Shown here piece after piece: positions 16,043 to 26,283 of a DNA stretch of 28,254 nt. Under the pieces are notes generated by a model. The model did not search any database and was not told where the DNA came from. It was given only the letters and a program-made list of their open reading frames with translations. A program made the translations under genes and the position numbers. The number at the start of each line of letters is the position of its first letter. Positions within the stretch are counted from its first letter, which is position 1. This DNA is from JAAYBT01 sp964404395 (GTDB taxonomy: Bacteria; Bacillota; Clostridia; Acetivibrionales; DTU013): assembly GCA_964404395.1 (NCBI GenBank), contig CAYOKA010000016.1:1-28254 (forward strand), read 5' to 3'.

Positions 16043-19000
16043 ATGTTGTTTAGAAAAAGAATCAGAAGCCGTCTCATGGCACCAAAAGCTGTGGACAGTA
16101 TTATTATTAGCAACGAACCCACAGAGGCAAATAATCTGGCAAGACAGATGCATTTGTTATCTTCAGGTCTTAAAAGCATCAGGTGGAGAAGGAACGTTTT
16201 TCTTGTAGTTAACCATAGCAAACGGATTCACAAGAGAATTAACCAGATACGAGAGAAGCTCAAGAGTATTCCTTCCAACATTATAACATTTATTCCTTCT
16301 GCACGATGTCTGTTTGATAATTTTCAGGTGATTTATCGTGAGATAATTGGTTTGAATGCTTCCACTTCCGGATATATGTATTTACCTGTATTAAAGTCAA
16401 CAGCTTGTAAGGGGTTACCAAGAGCTTATGTTATTGCTAAAAAAATGATTGACCTGTGCGAAGGTCATCTGGATGAGGAAAACATAGCATCAATGATTCG
16501 CTACTATCAGGAAGTTAATCCGCTTACCGGTAGAGAGCTGCAAGTATTGCCTGAGATGATAGTCTTATCTCTTTTGGAGCATATAATAGATGTAACAAAG
16601 GATGTCACAAGGGTTATTAAGACTAAGACACAGGCTGATAGTTTTGTAAAAAACAATATCCTGGTAAAGCAAAACTATATTGATATATCACCGCTTTTGG
16701 TGGAAAACGATGAATACAAGCATAACATATGCTATCACAGCCATATTGTTTATCTGTTGAAAAATATGACCGTTGCTCAAGAACAAATTCAGCAATATAT
16801 ATCATTTCATTTTGGGGAGGATAGCTTAAGCCAGGTTGACATCTATATGGAAGAGGTTAAGCGGGGCGCTTTGCTTGAGTCGTCAATACGTAATCCCATA
16901 ATAAGCCTTAGAAAAATAAATGAAATTAATAATGATGAGCTATTTGAGAGAATTTCACTCGTAGAGGAAGTATTGAACAAAGATCCTGATGATGTCTATG
17001 GTAAAATGGATGGTGAGAGTAGAGCGTTCTATCGATCCGTAATAGAAAAGCTATCAAAAAAACATAATATTTGTGAGACAGATATAGCAAACAACGCCCA
17101 AAAGCTTGCAACTGAGGGGCATGAGGAGTTAAACCACGCTCATCATGTTGGAACCTATATTGTGGGCAAAGGGAAAAAACTCTTAAAAAAAAGACTGTTA
17201 TCGAACAAATCCCAACCTGTTACAGATCGGAAAATAAACCTTAAGGGCATCTCCTACTTTCTTGTTGGAACGGTTATAGTATTAGCTATTTACTACCTAT
17301 TAATTCTGGCAATAAAAGGGTCCGGCTATGGAAACATGACAGGATACATTGCAGCTTTTTTAGTAGCTGGCACACCTATGTTTGTGGGCATATCATTAAA
17401 AATCACAAACACCATTATGACAAGAAGCATACCCTCCAATGTTTTACCTGCAATGGACTATACAAATGGCATTCCACAGGATGCCAGAACCTTTGTTGTG
17501 ATGCCTGTAATTGTTTCTTCAAAGGAGCAGGGGCTGGAATATCTTAGCCGCCTGCACAAGCACTATATGGCCAACAAACAGGATAATTTACACTTTGCTC
17601 TATTGGTGGACCTTATAGACTCAAGCGAAAAGGATGCCCCTGATGATGAAATAATATATCAAGCTATTATGTCCCAGGTCAATGACCTAAACAGGGCACA
17701 CCCTTTGCCCTATCGCAAGTTCTCTCTTTTCATAAGAGAGCGGAGGTGGAATCCCTCAGAAGGCTGTTTTATGTGCTGGGAGAGAAAAAGGGGTAAACTG
17801 GAAGAGTTTAACCGGCTGCTCAACGGGAAGGATGTTAACAGAACAAGCTTTTCTAAGATTGTTTGTGATAAAGAGATACTAGAAGAATTTAAGTATGTAA
17901 TTACCTTGGATGCTGACTCAGATCTGGTATACGATAACGCTTGTAAGCTGGTGGGAACAATTGATCATCCATTAAACAGAGCTTGCATCGATCCAGTAAA
18001 GAAGACGGTTAAGGAGGGCTATGCAATAATTCAGCCAAAGGTAGCAAATCATATGCTCGGCAAAAACAACAGCCTGTTTCAAAGAATATACTCCGGCAGA
18101 ACAGGAATAGCCAGCTATTCTCAGATAACATCTGATATTTATCAGGATATATTTGGTGAGGGGATATTCATTGGTAAGGGCATTTATAATGTGAAGGTAT
18201 TTCATAGCATACTTCATGATCTAATCCCCGAAAACAGAGTGCTAAGCCACGACTTGCTGGAAAGCTGTTATGTAAAGACTGCCTTTTCCAGTAACGCTAA
18301 TATTATCGAGAGCTTCCCAAGTACTTATATTTCTTATGCAAAAAGAGAGAACCGTTGGATAAGGGGAGACTGGCAGCTAATCCCTTGGCTCTTTAAGAGG
18401 AATTTGAGCGCTCTTTCCAAATGGAAGATACTAGATGATATAAGATCCAGTTTGGTGCCAATAAGCAAGCTACTTATCATAATTATTAATTTATTCACTT
18501 TTCCGGATATATATTGGCTCTGGATATGTATAATTACCATACCCTTGGTATTGGATTTGTTATTAATATTTCTTAATGTTTTGTTTTATAAGGTGCGAAG
18601 GCGGGGATATGTTCTACTTTACAGAGCATTATTAAAAGAGATTTCCCTTATTATCTCAAGATTTTTCTTTGATGTAGTATTTATTCCATATGGAGCTTAT
18701 AATTCAATGGCTGCTATAATACGCACCCTTTACCGCCTCATTATCAGCAAAAAGAATCTGCTTATGTGGAGCAGTGCAGGGAATGTAGAAAAAGCCGATG
18801 TTAATACGCTAAAGCATTACTTTGTCTATATGTGCCATACAATAATCCCGTCCATTATTGTTCTGATTTCCATAACAATAACAAACATTCCCATACCGGG
18901 AATGATACTACATGGAGGTTTGGCTCTGGCATGGGGGCTATCCTATTATATTGCATATAGAATGAGTCTTTTTGACGAAAAAAGCCTTTCGGATAAATAT

Positions 19001-21985
19001 CAGGACAGGGAGAATATACTTAGCGATACAACACGAAGAATATGGAGGTTCTCCAGAGATTTTACGACCCCCGAAAATAATTGGCTTTGCCCGGATAATT
19101 ATCAGTTGGGAAGCAAGGAGAAGACTGCATATAGGACATCTCCAACTAATATCGGTCTTCAATTTCTTACTATACTATCTGCTAGGGATTTTGGTTATGA
19201 GACGATAGGTTCTACTCTGAATTATATTGAAAATCTCTTATACACGATTTCGGTGCTGCCTAAGTGGAGAGGGCATCTTTTCAACTGGTATAATACACAA
19301 ACACTTGATCTGCTAAATCCTCACTACATATCAACAGTAGATAGCGGAAACTTTTTCGCACATCTTATTGCCGTAAAAAATGGCTTGCTTGAGCTTAAGA
19401 ATAGGCCTATCCTATCAAAAAGGCTTGTAGATGAACTGGCGAATTTACTAAAGGCTACAAATGTTAAGATAGAGTTTAAAAACGATTACCGGAAAATAAG
19501 TGATTTCATAAATGATATTCTTGATATAAGTCATACCTTATCAAAAAGGGATGATTTAAATGATTCCCGGGATCTTGAGGATTTTACCAGACTTGCAGGG
19601 CTAATCGCAGCAGAAGTAGAGGAACTGGCTATTGGCAAATATGCATTTGATGAGGGTATTACCTTATCTGATTTAGCCCTGAACAATAATGCTTCTGCAA
19701 AAAAGCTTATTGACAGCATAGTACATCTTAGCGAAACCATGAAGGAAATGATAAGCAGGGCGAACTTCCGAGAGCTTTTCAATGAAAAAAGGAAGTTGTT
19801 CTATGTTGGATTTAATGCAACAAGCCAAAGCTACGATAATAGCTGCTATGATCTTATGGCATCTGAAGCAATGCTTGTCAGCTTGTTGGCCATAGCTAAG
19901 GGAGATGTTTCTGTTAAGCATTGGAAAAGGCTTGGGCGCCCCATTACAATTATTAATGGATACCCTGCTCATGTATCCTGGAGCGGAACCATGTTCGAAT
20001 ACCTAATGCCTCAGCTAGTTGTCAGGGAATTTGACGGAAGCGTATTTGAAGACTCCTCGAGGGCTGCCGTAATTCAGCAGATAAAGTATGCAAATAACCA
20101 TAACATTCCCTGGGGTATTTCGGAATCGCAATACTATCGTTTTGATACAAATCATAACTATCAGTACAGAGCCTTCGGCGTACCGAAGATAAGGCTTCAA
20201 CCAGTATACAATGACATGCAGGTAATCACGCCATATGCATCCATCCTCGCATTGGAGTATAACCCACCTAAGGTTTTGGACAACCTTAAGAAAATCATGG
20301 ATATGGGGGCCTATGGTAAATACGGTTTCTATGAGGCAATTGATTTCAGTGTTCCGGATCCTGTAACCTTAACAAAATATTGCATTGTGAAATCCTTTAT
20401 GGCGCATCATCAGGGAATGAGTATGGTTGCAATCAACAACTATCTTAATAATGGAATCATGCGTCAGCGCTTTCATTCTGAGCCAATAATTAAGGCCATT
20501 GAAACACTTTTGGAGGAAAAGAATTATGAGTATTTCATCTCTTCCTCTAAGAGAGGGTATCATATTAACCTTAAGGAAAGAGAATCTCCTGCTGATGAAA
20601 ACGTTCACACCAGGCATGTTAAGGCGATAAATCTGTCTGTGCCTGCCGTCCTGTATTTATCTAACGGAAGCTATTCATTGCTAACAACCTCAGACGGTGA
20701 TGGGTTTTCCTCCTTCAAGGATAAAATACTTTATCGCTGGAGGCCTGATATTTATGCTGATACAGGTCAATATATCTATATTAGGGATATTGACACAGGA
20801 AGGTATTGGAGCGTCTCCCATAAGCCTACGAGGCAAAAGGCAGATGATTATGAGGTCATATTCCATCCCAGCAAGGCAGAGTACCTTAGAAGAGATGGGG
20901 ATATTAGTACATCCACGGTTGTTACCATTTCACCGGATCTAAATCTCGAATTAAGAGTAATAAGTATTAAAAATCTGGCGCGAGAAAGAAGGAATATCGA
21001 AATTACCAGCTATATGGAAGTGGTTGCAGACAGCTATAGATCCGAATCAGGCCATCCTGCATTTAACAAGCTCTTTATAGAGAATGAGTTTATCGATAAA
21101 CATAGCGCCTTAATAACCAGGAGGCGCAGCGGCGATACTACGGAAGGCCCATATGTCATGCATAAGCTAAGCACAGAGCATACATTAAGCAAAAGCATAG
21201 AATACGAATGCAGCAGATTAATCTTTATAGGCAGGAATAACACCCTAAGAAACCCCTGCGTGATGAGCGAGGGGATGCCGCTTTCCAACAATACCGACTT
21301 TTCGGGAGACCCCATTTCGAGCTTGAGGGCCTGTATATCTATAGAACCGGGTGAGGAGGCCACTATCACCTATATTACCGGTATGTTTGAAAGCAAAGAG
21401 GAGCTCTTGAGAGTAAGTAATGAATTTTCATCCTATCACACGATTGAGAACACGATTGAGACATTCAACCAACAGACTAAGATAGAGCTTAAATATCTGA
21501 ATATGACAGGCAATATGCTTAGGGCTTTCCAAAATATAATAAGCCAAATCTATTATCCGACCATGTACTATAGAGGGCCCGTTGAAAGAGTTAGACGAAA
21601 CTGGAAGGATAAAAGTACCCTATGGAAATTTGGCATATCGGGAGATGAACCGATTATGCTTCTTATGGTAAGTTCTGTGGATGAAATGAAATTAGTAAAG
21701 GATGTATTAAGGCTATACGAATACATGGGAATAAATATGGTAAAGGCAGATTTGGTAATATTGGCGGAGGGGAAATATGGGTATATCAACGAGCTTACTG
21801 ATATGCTAAATACTATGACCAGCTCTCTTAGGATATATGACAGCGCCAGAGAAAGCTCAGGAATTTACATAATTCATTCATACCAGCTAAATCCAGCTGA
21901 GATGGATCTTATTCAAACAGTTGCCAGTGTTGTATTTACTAGCAAGACGGGAATATATTTCAGAAATATCAGCAGTGCCTATTAG
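16043..21985 (+). CDS. Cyclic beta-1,2-glucan synthase, GT84 and transglycosylase part
   Basis: This large membrane enzyme builds linear beta-1,2-glucan from UDP-glucose and closes it into rings. The 1980 residues comprise an N-terminal cytoplasmic region, two membrane helices (about 402-450) and a GT84 glycosyltransferase with DADSD (623-627), HDLLE (Asp737) and RWIRGDWQ (771-778). Further membrane segments (about 805-860 and 930-980) follow. Next is a glycoamylase-like GH189-type domain (about 1000-1500; YISTVDSGNF, WGISES with Glu1361, AHHQGMS) that in characterised synthases does the ring closure. A beta-sandwich of the Glyco_transf_36 type (about 1530-1750) and a C-terminal helical tail complete it. 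GAGGGG stands 7 nt before the ATG. NdvB/ChvB-type synthases of about 2800 residues continue directly into a GH94 domain; here that domain is a separate gene 41 nt downstream. Cyclic glucans serve osmotic protection or host interaction in Proteobacteria; the role here is unknown. Confidence 0.92.
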   Translation: MLFRKRIRSRLMAPKAVDSIIISNEPTEANNLARQMHLLSSGLKSIRWRRNVFLVVNHSKRIHKRINQIREKLKSIPSNIITFIPSARCLFDNFQVIYREIIGLNASTSGYMYLPVLKSTACKGLPRAYVIAKKMIDLCEGHLDEENIASMIRYYQEVNPLTGRELQVLPEMIVLSLLEHIIDVTKDVTRVIKTKTQADSFVKNNILVKQNYIDISPLLVENDEYKHNICYHSHIVYLLKNMTVAQEQIQQYISFHFGEDSLSQVDIYMEEVKRGALLESSIRNPIISLRKINEINNDELFERISLVEEVLNKDPDDVYGKMDGESRAFYRSVIEKLSKKHNICETDIANNAQKLATEGHEELNHAHHVGTYIVGKGKKLLKKRLLSNKSQPVTDRKINLKGISYFLVGTVIVLAIYYLLILAIKGSGYGNMTGYIAAFLVAGTPMFVGISLKITNTIMTRSIPSNVLPAMDYTNGIPQDARTFVVMPVIVSSKEQGLEYLSRLHKHYMANKQDNLHFALLVDLIDSSEKDAPDDEIIYQAIMSQVNDLNRAHPLPYRKFSLFIRERRWNPSEGCFMCWERKRGKLEEFNRLLNGKDVNRTSFSKIVCDKEILEEFKYVITLDADSDLVYDNACKLVGTIDHPLNRACIDPVKKTVKEGYAIIQPKVANHMLGKNNSLFQRIYSGRTGIASYSQITSDIYQDIFGEGIFIGKGIYNVKVFHSILHDLIPENRVLSHDLLESCYVKTAFSSNANIIESFPSTYISYAKRENRWIRGDWQLIPWLFKRNLSALSKWKILDDIRSSLVPISKLLIIIINLFTFPDIYWLWICIITIPLVLDLLLIFLNVLFYKVRRRGYVLLYRALLKEISLIISRFFFDVVFIPYGAYNSMAAIIRTLYRLIISKKNLLMWSSAGNVEKADVNTLKHYFVYMCHTIIPSIIVLISITITNIPIPGMILHGGLALAWGLSYYIAYRMSLFDEKSLSDKYQDRENILSDTTRRIWRFSRDFTTPENNWLCPDNYQLGSKEKTAYRTSPTNIGLQFLTILSARDFGYETIGSTLNYIENLLYTISVLPKWRGHLFNWYNTQTLDLLNPHYISTVDSGNFFAHLIAVKNGLLELKNRPILSKRLVDELANLLKATNVKIEFKNDYRKISDFINDILDISHTLSKRDDLNDSRDLEDFTRLAGLIAAEVEELAIGKYAFDEGITLSDLALNNNASAKKLIDSIVHLSETMKEMISRANFRELFNEKRKLFYVGFNATSQSYDNSCYDLMASEAMLVSLLAIAKGDVSVKHWKRLGRPITIINGYPAHVSWSGTMFEYLMPQLVVREFDGSVFEDSSRAAVIQQIKYANNHNIPWGISESQYYRFDTNHNYQYRAFGVPKIRLQPVYNDMQVITPYASILALEYNPPKVLDNLKKIMDMGAYGKYGFYEAIDFSVPDPVTLTKYCIVKSFMAHHQGMSMVAINNYLNNGIMRQRFHSEPIIKAIETLLEEKNYEYFISSSKRGYHINLKERESPADENVHTRHVKAINLSVPAVLYLSNGSYSLLTTSDGDGFSSFKDKILYRWRPDIYADTGQYIYIRDIDTGRYWSVSHKPTRQKADDYEVIFHPSKAEYLRRDGDISTSTVVTISPDLNLELRVISIKNLARERRNIEITSYMEVVADSYRSESGHPAFNKLFIENEFIDKHSALITRRRSGDTTEGPYVMHKLSTEHTLSKSIEYECSRLIFIGRNNTLRNPCVMSEGMPLSNNTDFSGDPISSLRACISIEPGEEATITYITGMFESKEELLRVSNEFSSYHTIENTIETFNQQTKIELKYLNMTGNMLRAFQNIISQIYYPTMYYRGPVERVRRNWKDKSTLWKFGISGDEPIMLLMVSSVDEMKLVKDVLRLYEYMGINMVKADLVILAEGKYGYINELTDMLNTMTSSLRIYDSARESSGIYIIHSYQLNPAEMDLIQTVASVVFTSKTGIYFRNISSAY

Positions 21986-22026
21986 TCGGAGATGATTGAA
22001 CGAAACTATGTTGGGAGGGATAGGCT

Positions 22027-24408
22027 TTGACTACCGATAATAGTAAGAAGGAATTTGACAATGGATTTGGAGGCTTCGTTGAGGATGGCAGGGAATACGA
22101 GATAATTATGGATGAGGAGATCAGGCCGCCTGCTCCCTGGATTAATGTGATATCCAACAGGCTTTTTGGCTTTTCCGTATCAGAAACTGGAGCAGGCTCA
22201 ACATGGGCCTATAATAGCAGGGAGAATAAAATTACTCCCTGGTCTAATGATCCTGTATGTGATCAGGCCTCAGAGGCTATATATATTGTCAACAAAGAGA
22301 CAGATAGGATTATAACACCAACATCTCTTGGCAGAAAAGATAGAGGAGGCTATCGTGTACGACATGGCTTTGGATATTCAAAATTTTATCATAAAGAGGA
22401 CGGTTTGAGTCAACAGCTAACAGTATTCACACCGGTTGCTGAGCCCATGAAGATTTGGAAACTATTGCTTAAGAACAATTCAGACAGGGAGCTTTCATTG
22501 TCAATAGTATATTATCTTGAATGGGTGTTGGGCGCTGACAGAAACCATACCAATTCATATATAGTGAGCTCATTTAATAATGACCTTGAATATCTTTCGG
22601 CTAAAAATGTGTATAGTTATGATTATCGTAAATATCAGGCCTTCATGTTTTCGAGCGAAATAATTACGGGATATACCGGAAACAGACATGAGGTATTAGG
22701 CTCAGGAGGCAGCGTTAAATATCCTCTGGGACTTACTGAGAAGCTGTCCTGCACTACCGGTTCAGGCCTTGACTCATGTGGTGCAATTCAGACCTTGGTT
22801 ACATTAAAGCCGGGTGAGCATAAGGAAATCAGCTTTTGTCTTGGATATAGCGACAGCGAGGATGAGATGTATTTTCTTTGTAATAAGTACAAGAGCATAG
22901 AGCTTCTATCACAGGAATATGGAAAGGTCTTGAAATATTGGGAGAGGACTTTGGGGGAAGTTGAGATCCGAACCAGGGACAGAGCTATGGACATATTAGT
23001 TAATGGGTGGCTTCTTTATCAAACCATATCTTGCAGGATATTTGCCAGAGCAGCATTTTATCAATGTGGAGGAGCGTATGGCTTCAGAGACCAACTACAG
23101 GATGGGCTATCCTTGCTTCATTGCTACCCCGACATGCTTAAGGAACTCATTTTGAACGCTTCCCAAAGGCAATTCTTAGAGGGCGATGTACAACACTGGT
23201 GGCATCCACCTACGGGAGTAGGCGTCAGGACAAAAATCACAGATGATTTGCTATGGTTGCCGTATGTTACAGCAGAGTATATAGCTGGCACAGGCGATTA
23301 TAACATACTTGCAGAAAAAACTCCTTACATAGAGGGGCCAATGCTTGAAGCGGATCAGTACGATATGATGTTTGTCCCTGAGGTATCTGAGACTATAGAT
23401 AGTGTATATGAGCATTGCAAAAAAGCAATTCAGCATGTTGGTTTTGGAGAACATGGTTTACCCTTAATGGGGGGAGGTGACTGGAATGACGGTATGGACA
23501 AGGTAGGAATAGAGGGAACCGGAGAAAGTGTTTGGCTTGGATGGTTCTTCTATACAGTGCTGGATAACTTTATTCCCCTTTGTAAGCATGTAGATGACCT
23601 GGACTTTGCTGCTAAGCTTGATAACATGAAGAACAATCTAAAGGAAAGCATCAATAGAGAGGCCTGGGATGGTGAGTGGTATCTAAGGGCATTCTACGAT
23701 GATGGAACCAAAATTGGCTCTAAGGATAATGATGAGTGCAGAATCGATTCAATTAGCCAGTCTTGGAGTATTATATCAAGAGCCGCGCCAAAGGAAAGGG
23801 CTGTAAAGGCCTTTGCTTCTGCATGGGAGCATCTGGTTATCGAGCAGGATGCAGTATCGCTACTCCTTACACCCCCATTTAATAAAACTGATAAAGATCC
23901 CGGGTACATAAAAAAATACTACCCTGGCATCAGAGAAAATGGCGGACAATATACTCATGGAGCCATATGGCTATCTATCGCTGCTACATTACTAAGGGAT
24001 GACAGGAAGGCTTATAAATTGTTTTCTATGCTTAATCCCATCAATAATACAACAAATTATGGGGATGCGCTAAGGTATGAAAAGGAACCCTATGTTATGA
24101 CCGCCGACATATCCTATATGGCTCCCTATACCGGAAGAGGCGGATGGAGCTGGTATACGGGCTCGTCGGGTTGGATGTATAAGGGCATACTGGAGCATTT
24201 CCTTGGAATAAAAAAACAATCAGATCACCTGCTTATAAATCCCTGTGTTCCCGAAGCCTTTGGAGATTTCAAAATCAAATATAGATATAAAAGCTCGTCC
24301 TATCTGATAGAGGTGAGGCATTGTAACAGGGAAGAGCTAATAGCAGATAGGAACTTGATTAAATTAGAGGATGATGGCCGGGAACATCATATTATAGTAG
24401 AGATTTAA
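22027..24408 (+). CDS. Cyclic beta-1,2-glucan synthase, GH94 subunit
   Basis: The 793-residue product is a complete GH94 domain, which in characterised cyclic glucan synthases trims or phosphorolyses beta-1,2-glucan and so sets chain length. It starts at the domain border (FGGFVEDGREYEI, then PAPWINVISN, matching the start of cellobiose-phosphorylase-like proteins) and carries the catalytic motif GGGDWNDGMD with Asp488 as the predicted general acid. ESVWLGWF, GGQYTHGAIW and TGRGGWSWYTGSSGWMY are conserved landmarks. The start is TTG at 22027 with GGGAGGGAT (22013-22021) upstream; a TAG in the same frame at 22021-22023 rules out an earlier start. The preceding gene ends 41 nt before in another frame. 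The split therefore looks like a functional gene fission, not a recent break. The stop codon coincides with the end of a recombinase remnant on the other strand. Confidence 0.92.
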   Translation: MTTDNSKKEFDNGFGGFVEDGREYEIIMDEEIRPPAPWINVISNRLFGFSVSETGAGSTWAYNSRENKITPWSNDPVCDQASEAIYIVNKETDRIITPTSLGRKDRGGYRVRHGFGYSKFYHKEDGLSQQLTVFTPVAEPMKIWKLLLKNNSDRELSLSIVYYLEWVLGADRNHTNSYIVSSFNNDLEYLSAKNVYSYDYRKYQAFMFSSEIITGYTGNRHEVLGSGGSVKYPLGLTEKLSCTTGSGLDSCGAIQTLVTLKPGEHKEISFCLGYSDSEDEMYFLCNKYKSIELLSQEYGKVLKYWERTLGEVEIRTRDRAMDILVNGWLLYQTISCRIFARAAFYQCGGAYGFRDQLQDGLSLLHCYPDMLKELILNASQRQFLEGDVQHWWHPPTGVGVRTKITDDLLWLPYVTAEYIAGTGDYNILAEKTPYIEGPMLEADQYDMMFVPEVSETIDSVYEHCKKAIQHVGFGEHGLPLMGGGDWNDGMDKVGIEGTGESVWLGWFFYTVLDNFIPLCKHVDDLDFAAKLDNMKNNLKESINREAWDGEWYLRAFYDDGTKIGSKDNDECRIDSISQSWSIISRAAPKERAVKAFASAWEHLVIEQDAVSLLLTPPFNKTDKDPGYIKKYYPGIRENGGQYTHGAIWLSIAATLLRDDRKAYKLFSMLNPINNTTNYGDALRYEKEPYVMTADISYMAPYTGRGGWSWYTGSSGWMYKGILEHFLGIKKQSDHLLINPCVPEAFGDFKIKYRYKSSSYLIEVRHCNREELIADRNLIKLEDDGREHHIIVEI

Positions 24409-24646
24409 ATTTCGGTGCCATCCATGAGCACGAAGGCTAACTTGCCATCCAGATAAACTGTTGCCTTTTTCAACGACCGCCGACCAAGGCGCTTCATTAA
24501 ATGATTGCAACGGTCGCTTGTTTTGCTCCATCGTATCGACAAAAGCTGTAAGCCTTGCCACCTTATGTTCGCGTTCGGCGCTTGTTTTCTTGAGTGATGT
24601 TATCGCTGCTGAGAGAGAATTGTGTTTCCGAGCAACTCGTTGTAGC
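24405..24646 (-). pseudogene. Serine recombinase C-terminal remnant
   Basis: The minus strand encodes the typical end of a large serine recombinase: a helical stretch (KTSAEREHKVARLTAFVDTM), then FNEAPWSAVVEK. After a frameshift in the T run at 24466-24470 the frame continues as KATVYLDGKLAFVLMDGTEI and stops. Only about 80 codons remain and the catalytic domain is gone. Its stop (24405-24407) overlaps the stop of the GH94 gene on the other strand, so the insertion border is sharp. Confidence 0.7.
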
Positions 24647-24657
24647 GCTTTTCGGTT

Positions 24658-25119
24658 GTGGGGGCTTGCGAGGCTGATTATGACAGTTCAGTGGTAAAGC
24701 GGTTAAAGATAGAGCTCAAGGAAACTGATGCTGCCATTGAGAACCTTTGGAATGCGTTAGAAAAAGGCCACTCGGTTGAAATGATAATCCGGTGTATTGA
24801 AAAGCGCAAACTGAAAAAAGAAGAATTACAGGCGCAAATCGCAATCGATATGAACAAGCAAATCGTGTTCACGGCCCCACAGATACGGGCGTTTCTCTAC
24901 TCGCTGAAAAAGGGTAATGTCAACGACCCAAACAACCGTAAGGGAATAATCAATATCTTTCTTCGGGCGGTTTACCTATGGGATGATAAATTTATACTGA
25001 TACTCAACGGCGGGGACAAGCAAATCACTCTTGAGGATATTCCATTGGATGAAATTGAGGATAGCAACGAGGAATACAGGTGCTCGACAATGATTGCGGA
25101 TGCTGCACCACCAGCGTGA
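24658..25119 (+). pseudogene. Serine recombinase C-terminal remnant, opposite strand
   Basis: This frame of 153 codons matches the coiled-coil and C-terminal part of a second serine recombinase. It has a charged helix (about 12-60), then an IRAFLYSLKKG stretch and the typical GIINIFLRAVYLWDDKFIL segment near the end. The resolvase catalytic domain and zinc ribbon are missing and there is no ribosome binding site, so it is a 3' fragment. It diverges from the remnant at 24405-24646, so two different integrase-type genes have lost their 5' parts at the same place. Confidence 0.7.
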
Positions 25120-25387
25120 TGTTGGACTCAAATTCGCAAGCCGCTTTCGTAGTTTGCGAATTTTCTTTGCCCGCGGCAAAACGCTTCATCTTTTTTGGTA
25201 GCATAGGACAGCGGGTAAGGACCCGCACCCAATACCGCGAATCATTGAAAAGTGGATCGCGGTGTTTTTTTGCCCGCGTTGGAGTGTCATATAAAGATGG
25301 CCGCCGACAAGGATGTCCAAAGCCAAACCACTTAGGATACTATTAACGGAAATCAAGCGTATAAGTGAAAGAAAAAAAGAATAGTAA
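25120..25387. other. Gap in mobile-element debris
   Basis: No gene is supported. Open frames on both strands here are short and have no family resemblance. The stretch links the recombinase tail to the IS256 transposase tail and is probably further degraded mobile DNA. Confidence 0.4.
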
Positions 25388-25627
25388 AACATACCCCCAC
25401 ATAGACTTGGCTCATCCTTTGGAGAGCGTATCGAAAATTTTAATCGCCAACTTCGCAAGGTCACAAAAACCAAAAGTGCGTTTGTCAGCGATGATGCACT
25501 CTTAAAGCAGATTTACCTTGTGACGATGCAAATAATAGATAAATGGACTATGCCGATTCGAGACTGGGGTAATATTTTGATGCATTTGATGATTTACTTT
25601 GGTGACCGGGTCAATGTGAAGGTTTAA
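25388..25627 (+). pseudogene. IS256-family transposase C-terminal remnant
   Basis: After an in-frame stop at 25385, 79 codons read as the end of a Mutator/IS256 transposase: ERIENFNRQLRKVTKTK, then FVSDDALLKQIYL and DKWTMPIRDWGNIL. These are strongly conserved last segments in that family. The catalytic Asp-Asp-Glu part is absent. An imperfect inverted repeat follows 11 nt after the stop. Confidence 0.75.
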
Positions 25628-25637
25628 AGAATAAACA

Positions 25638-25705
25638 ACATGGCGGTGAATGCCCGTCAAGGCACGTTTCACTCTAAAGGCCTTGACCGCCCTTCACCGC
25701 CGTGT
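25638..25705. repeat. Imperfect 26-bp inverted repeat
   Basis: Arms 25638-25663 and 25680-25705 pair through GGCGGTGAA/TTCACCGCC and GTCAAGGC/GCCTTGAC with a few mismatches between. It directly follows the IS256 transposase tail. It may be a terminator-like or end structure of that element, or a palindromic repeat inserted beside it. Confidence 0.7.
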
Positions 25706-25782
25706 TACTGTAACGACATAGGGCAAGGATAAACCTTGCCCTACAGAACCATATAATATTATCTGACATTCGGAGAATACAC

Positions 25783-25818
25783 AAAATTCTCGGCACTACC
25801 AAAATTCTCGGCACTACC
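25783..25818. repeat. Tandem duplication of 18 bp
   Basis: AAAATTCTCGGCACTACC occurs twice with no spacer (25783-25800 and 25801-25818). It lies between the IS256 and IS3 remnants and may be a slippage product or trace of an insertion border. Confidence 0.9.
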
Positions 25819-25844
25819 TTTTGCAACTTTTATTGAATATCCTT

Positions 25845-26210
25845 TTAATTTTTGATATCCGCTTCCATTTTAGCAGGACTCCCTAGCCAATCGTAATACC
25901 CGCTGTGTAATACCATGCATAATTTACAGGTACGTTTGCTAGTGACCAGGTTTTTGTGTTCTTGCTTAATCATCGCATACCTTTCCTCTGGTCTTTGGCA
26001 AAGTACGCTGCCGGTTTTTTTAAAGAATTCGAATATATTCTTTAACTGTTTTTTTCTCTTTTTCAAGCTGCTTCTGATAAGCTATATCCAGTCTAATATT
26101 CCCGTTACCGAAAAAAGCATATTCACCTACTGCTCTGTGACCTTTAGTTTCCCAGTATTAATCTGTTCTACACAGACCAACCTCGTATCTCGGTCATAAT
26201 ACTTTGTCAT
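25845..26210 (-). pseudogene. Broken IS3-family transposase
   Basis: From an ATG at 26210 with AGGAGGTG upstream, the minus strand reads an OrfA-like start (MTKYYDRDTRLVCVEQINTG). Two in-frame stops follow, after which it continues as the beginning of an IS3 OrfB: KKTGSVLCQRPEERYAMI, then a degenerate MCKVL-SGYYDWL segment. It ends at 25845, before the integrase core. The gene is clearly inactive. Sequence to the right (GGACACCAAGAAAATGGACA on the minus strand, about 26248-26267) may be its terminal repeat. Confidence 0.75.
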
Positions 26211-26283
26211 GCTGACACCTCCTAATGGTTACTGTTTTATTATTGTCCATTTTCTTGGTGTCCGCTAGTAGGTTACCACATCA

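Noticed and set aside
21985..22027. Sequencing frameshift as the cause of the split glucan synthase
   Set aside because: The downstream gene has a strong ribosome binding site, an upstream in-frame stop and starts at a domain border, which an error would not produce.
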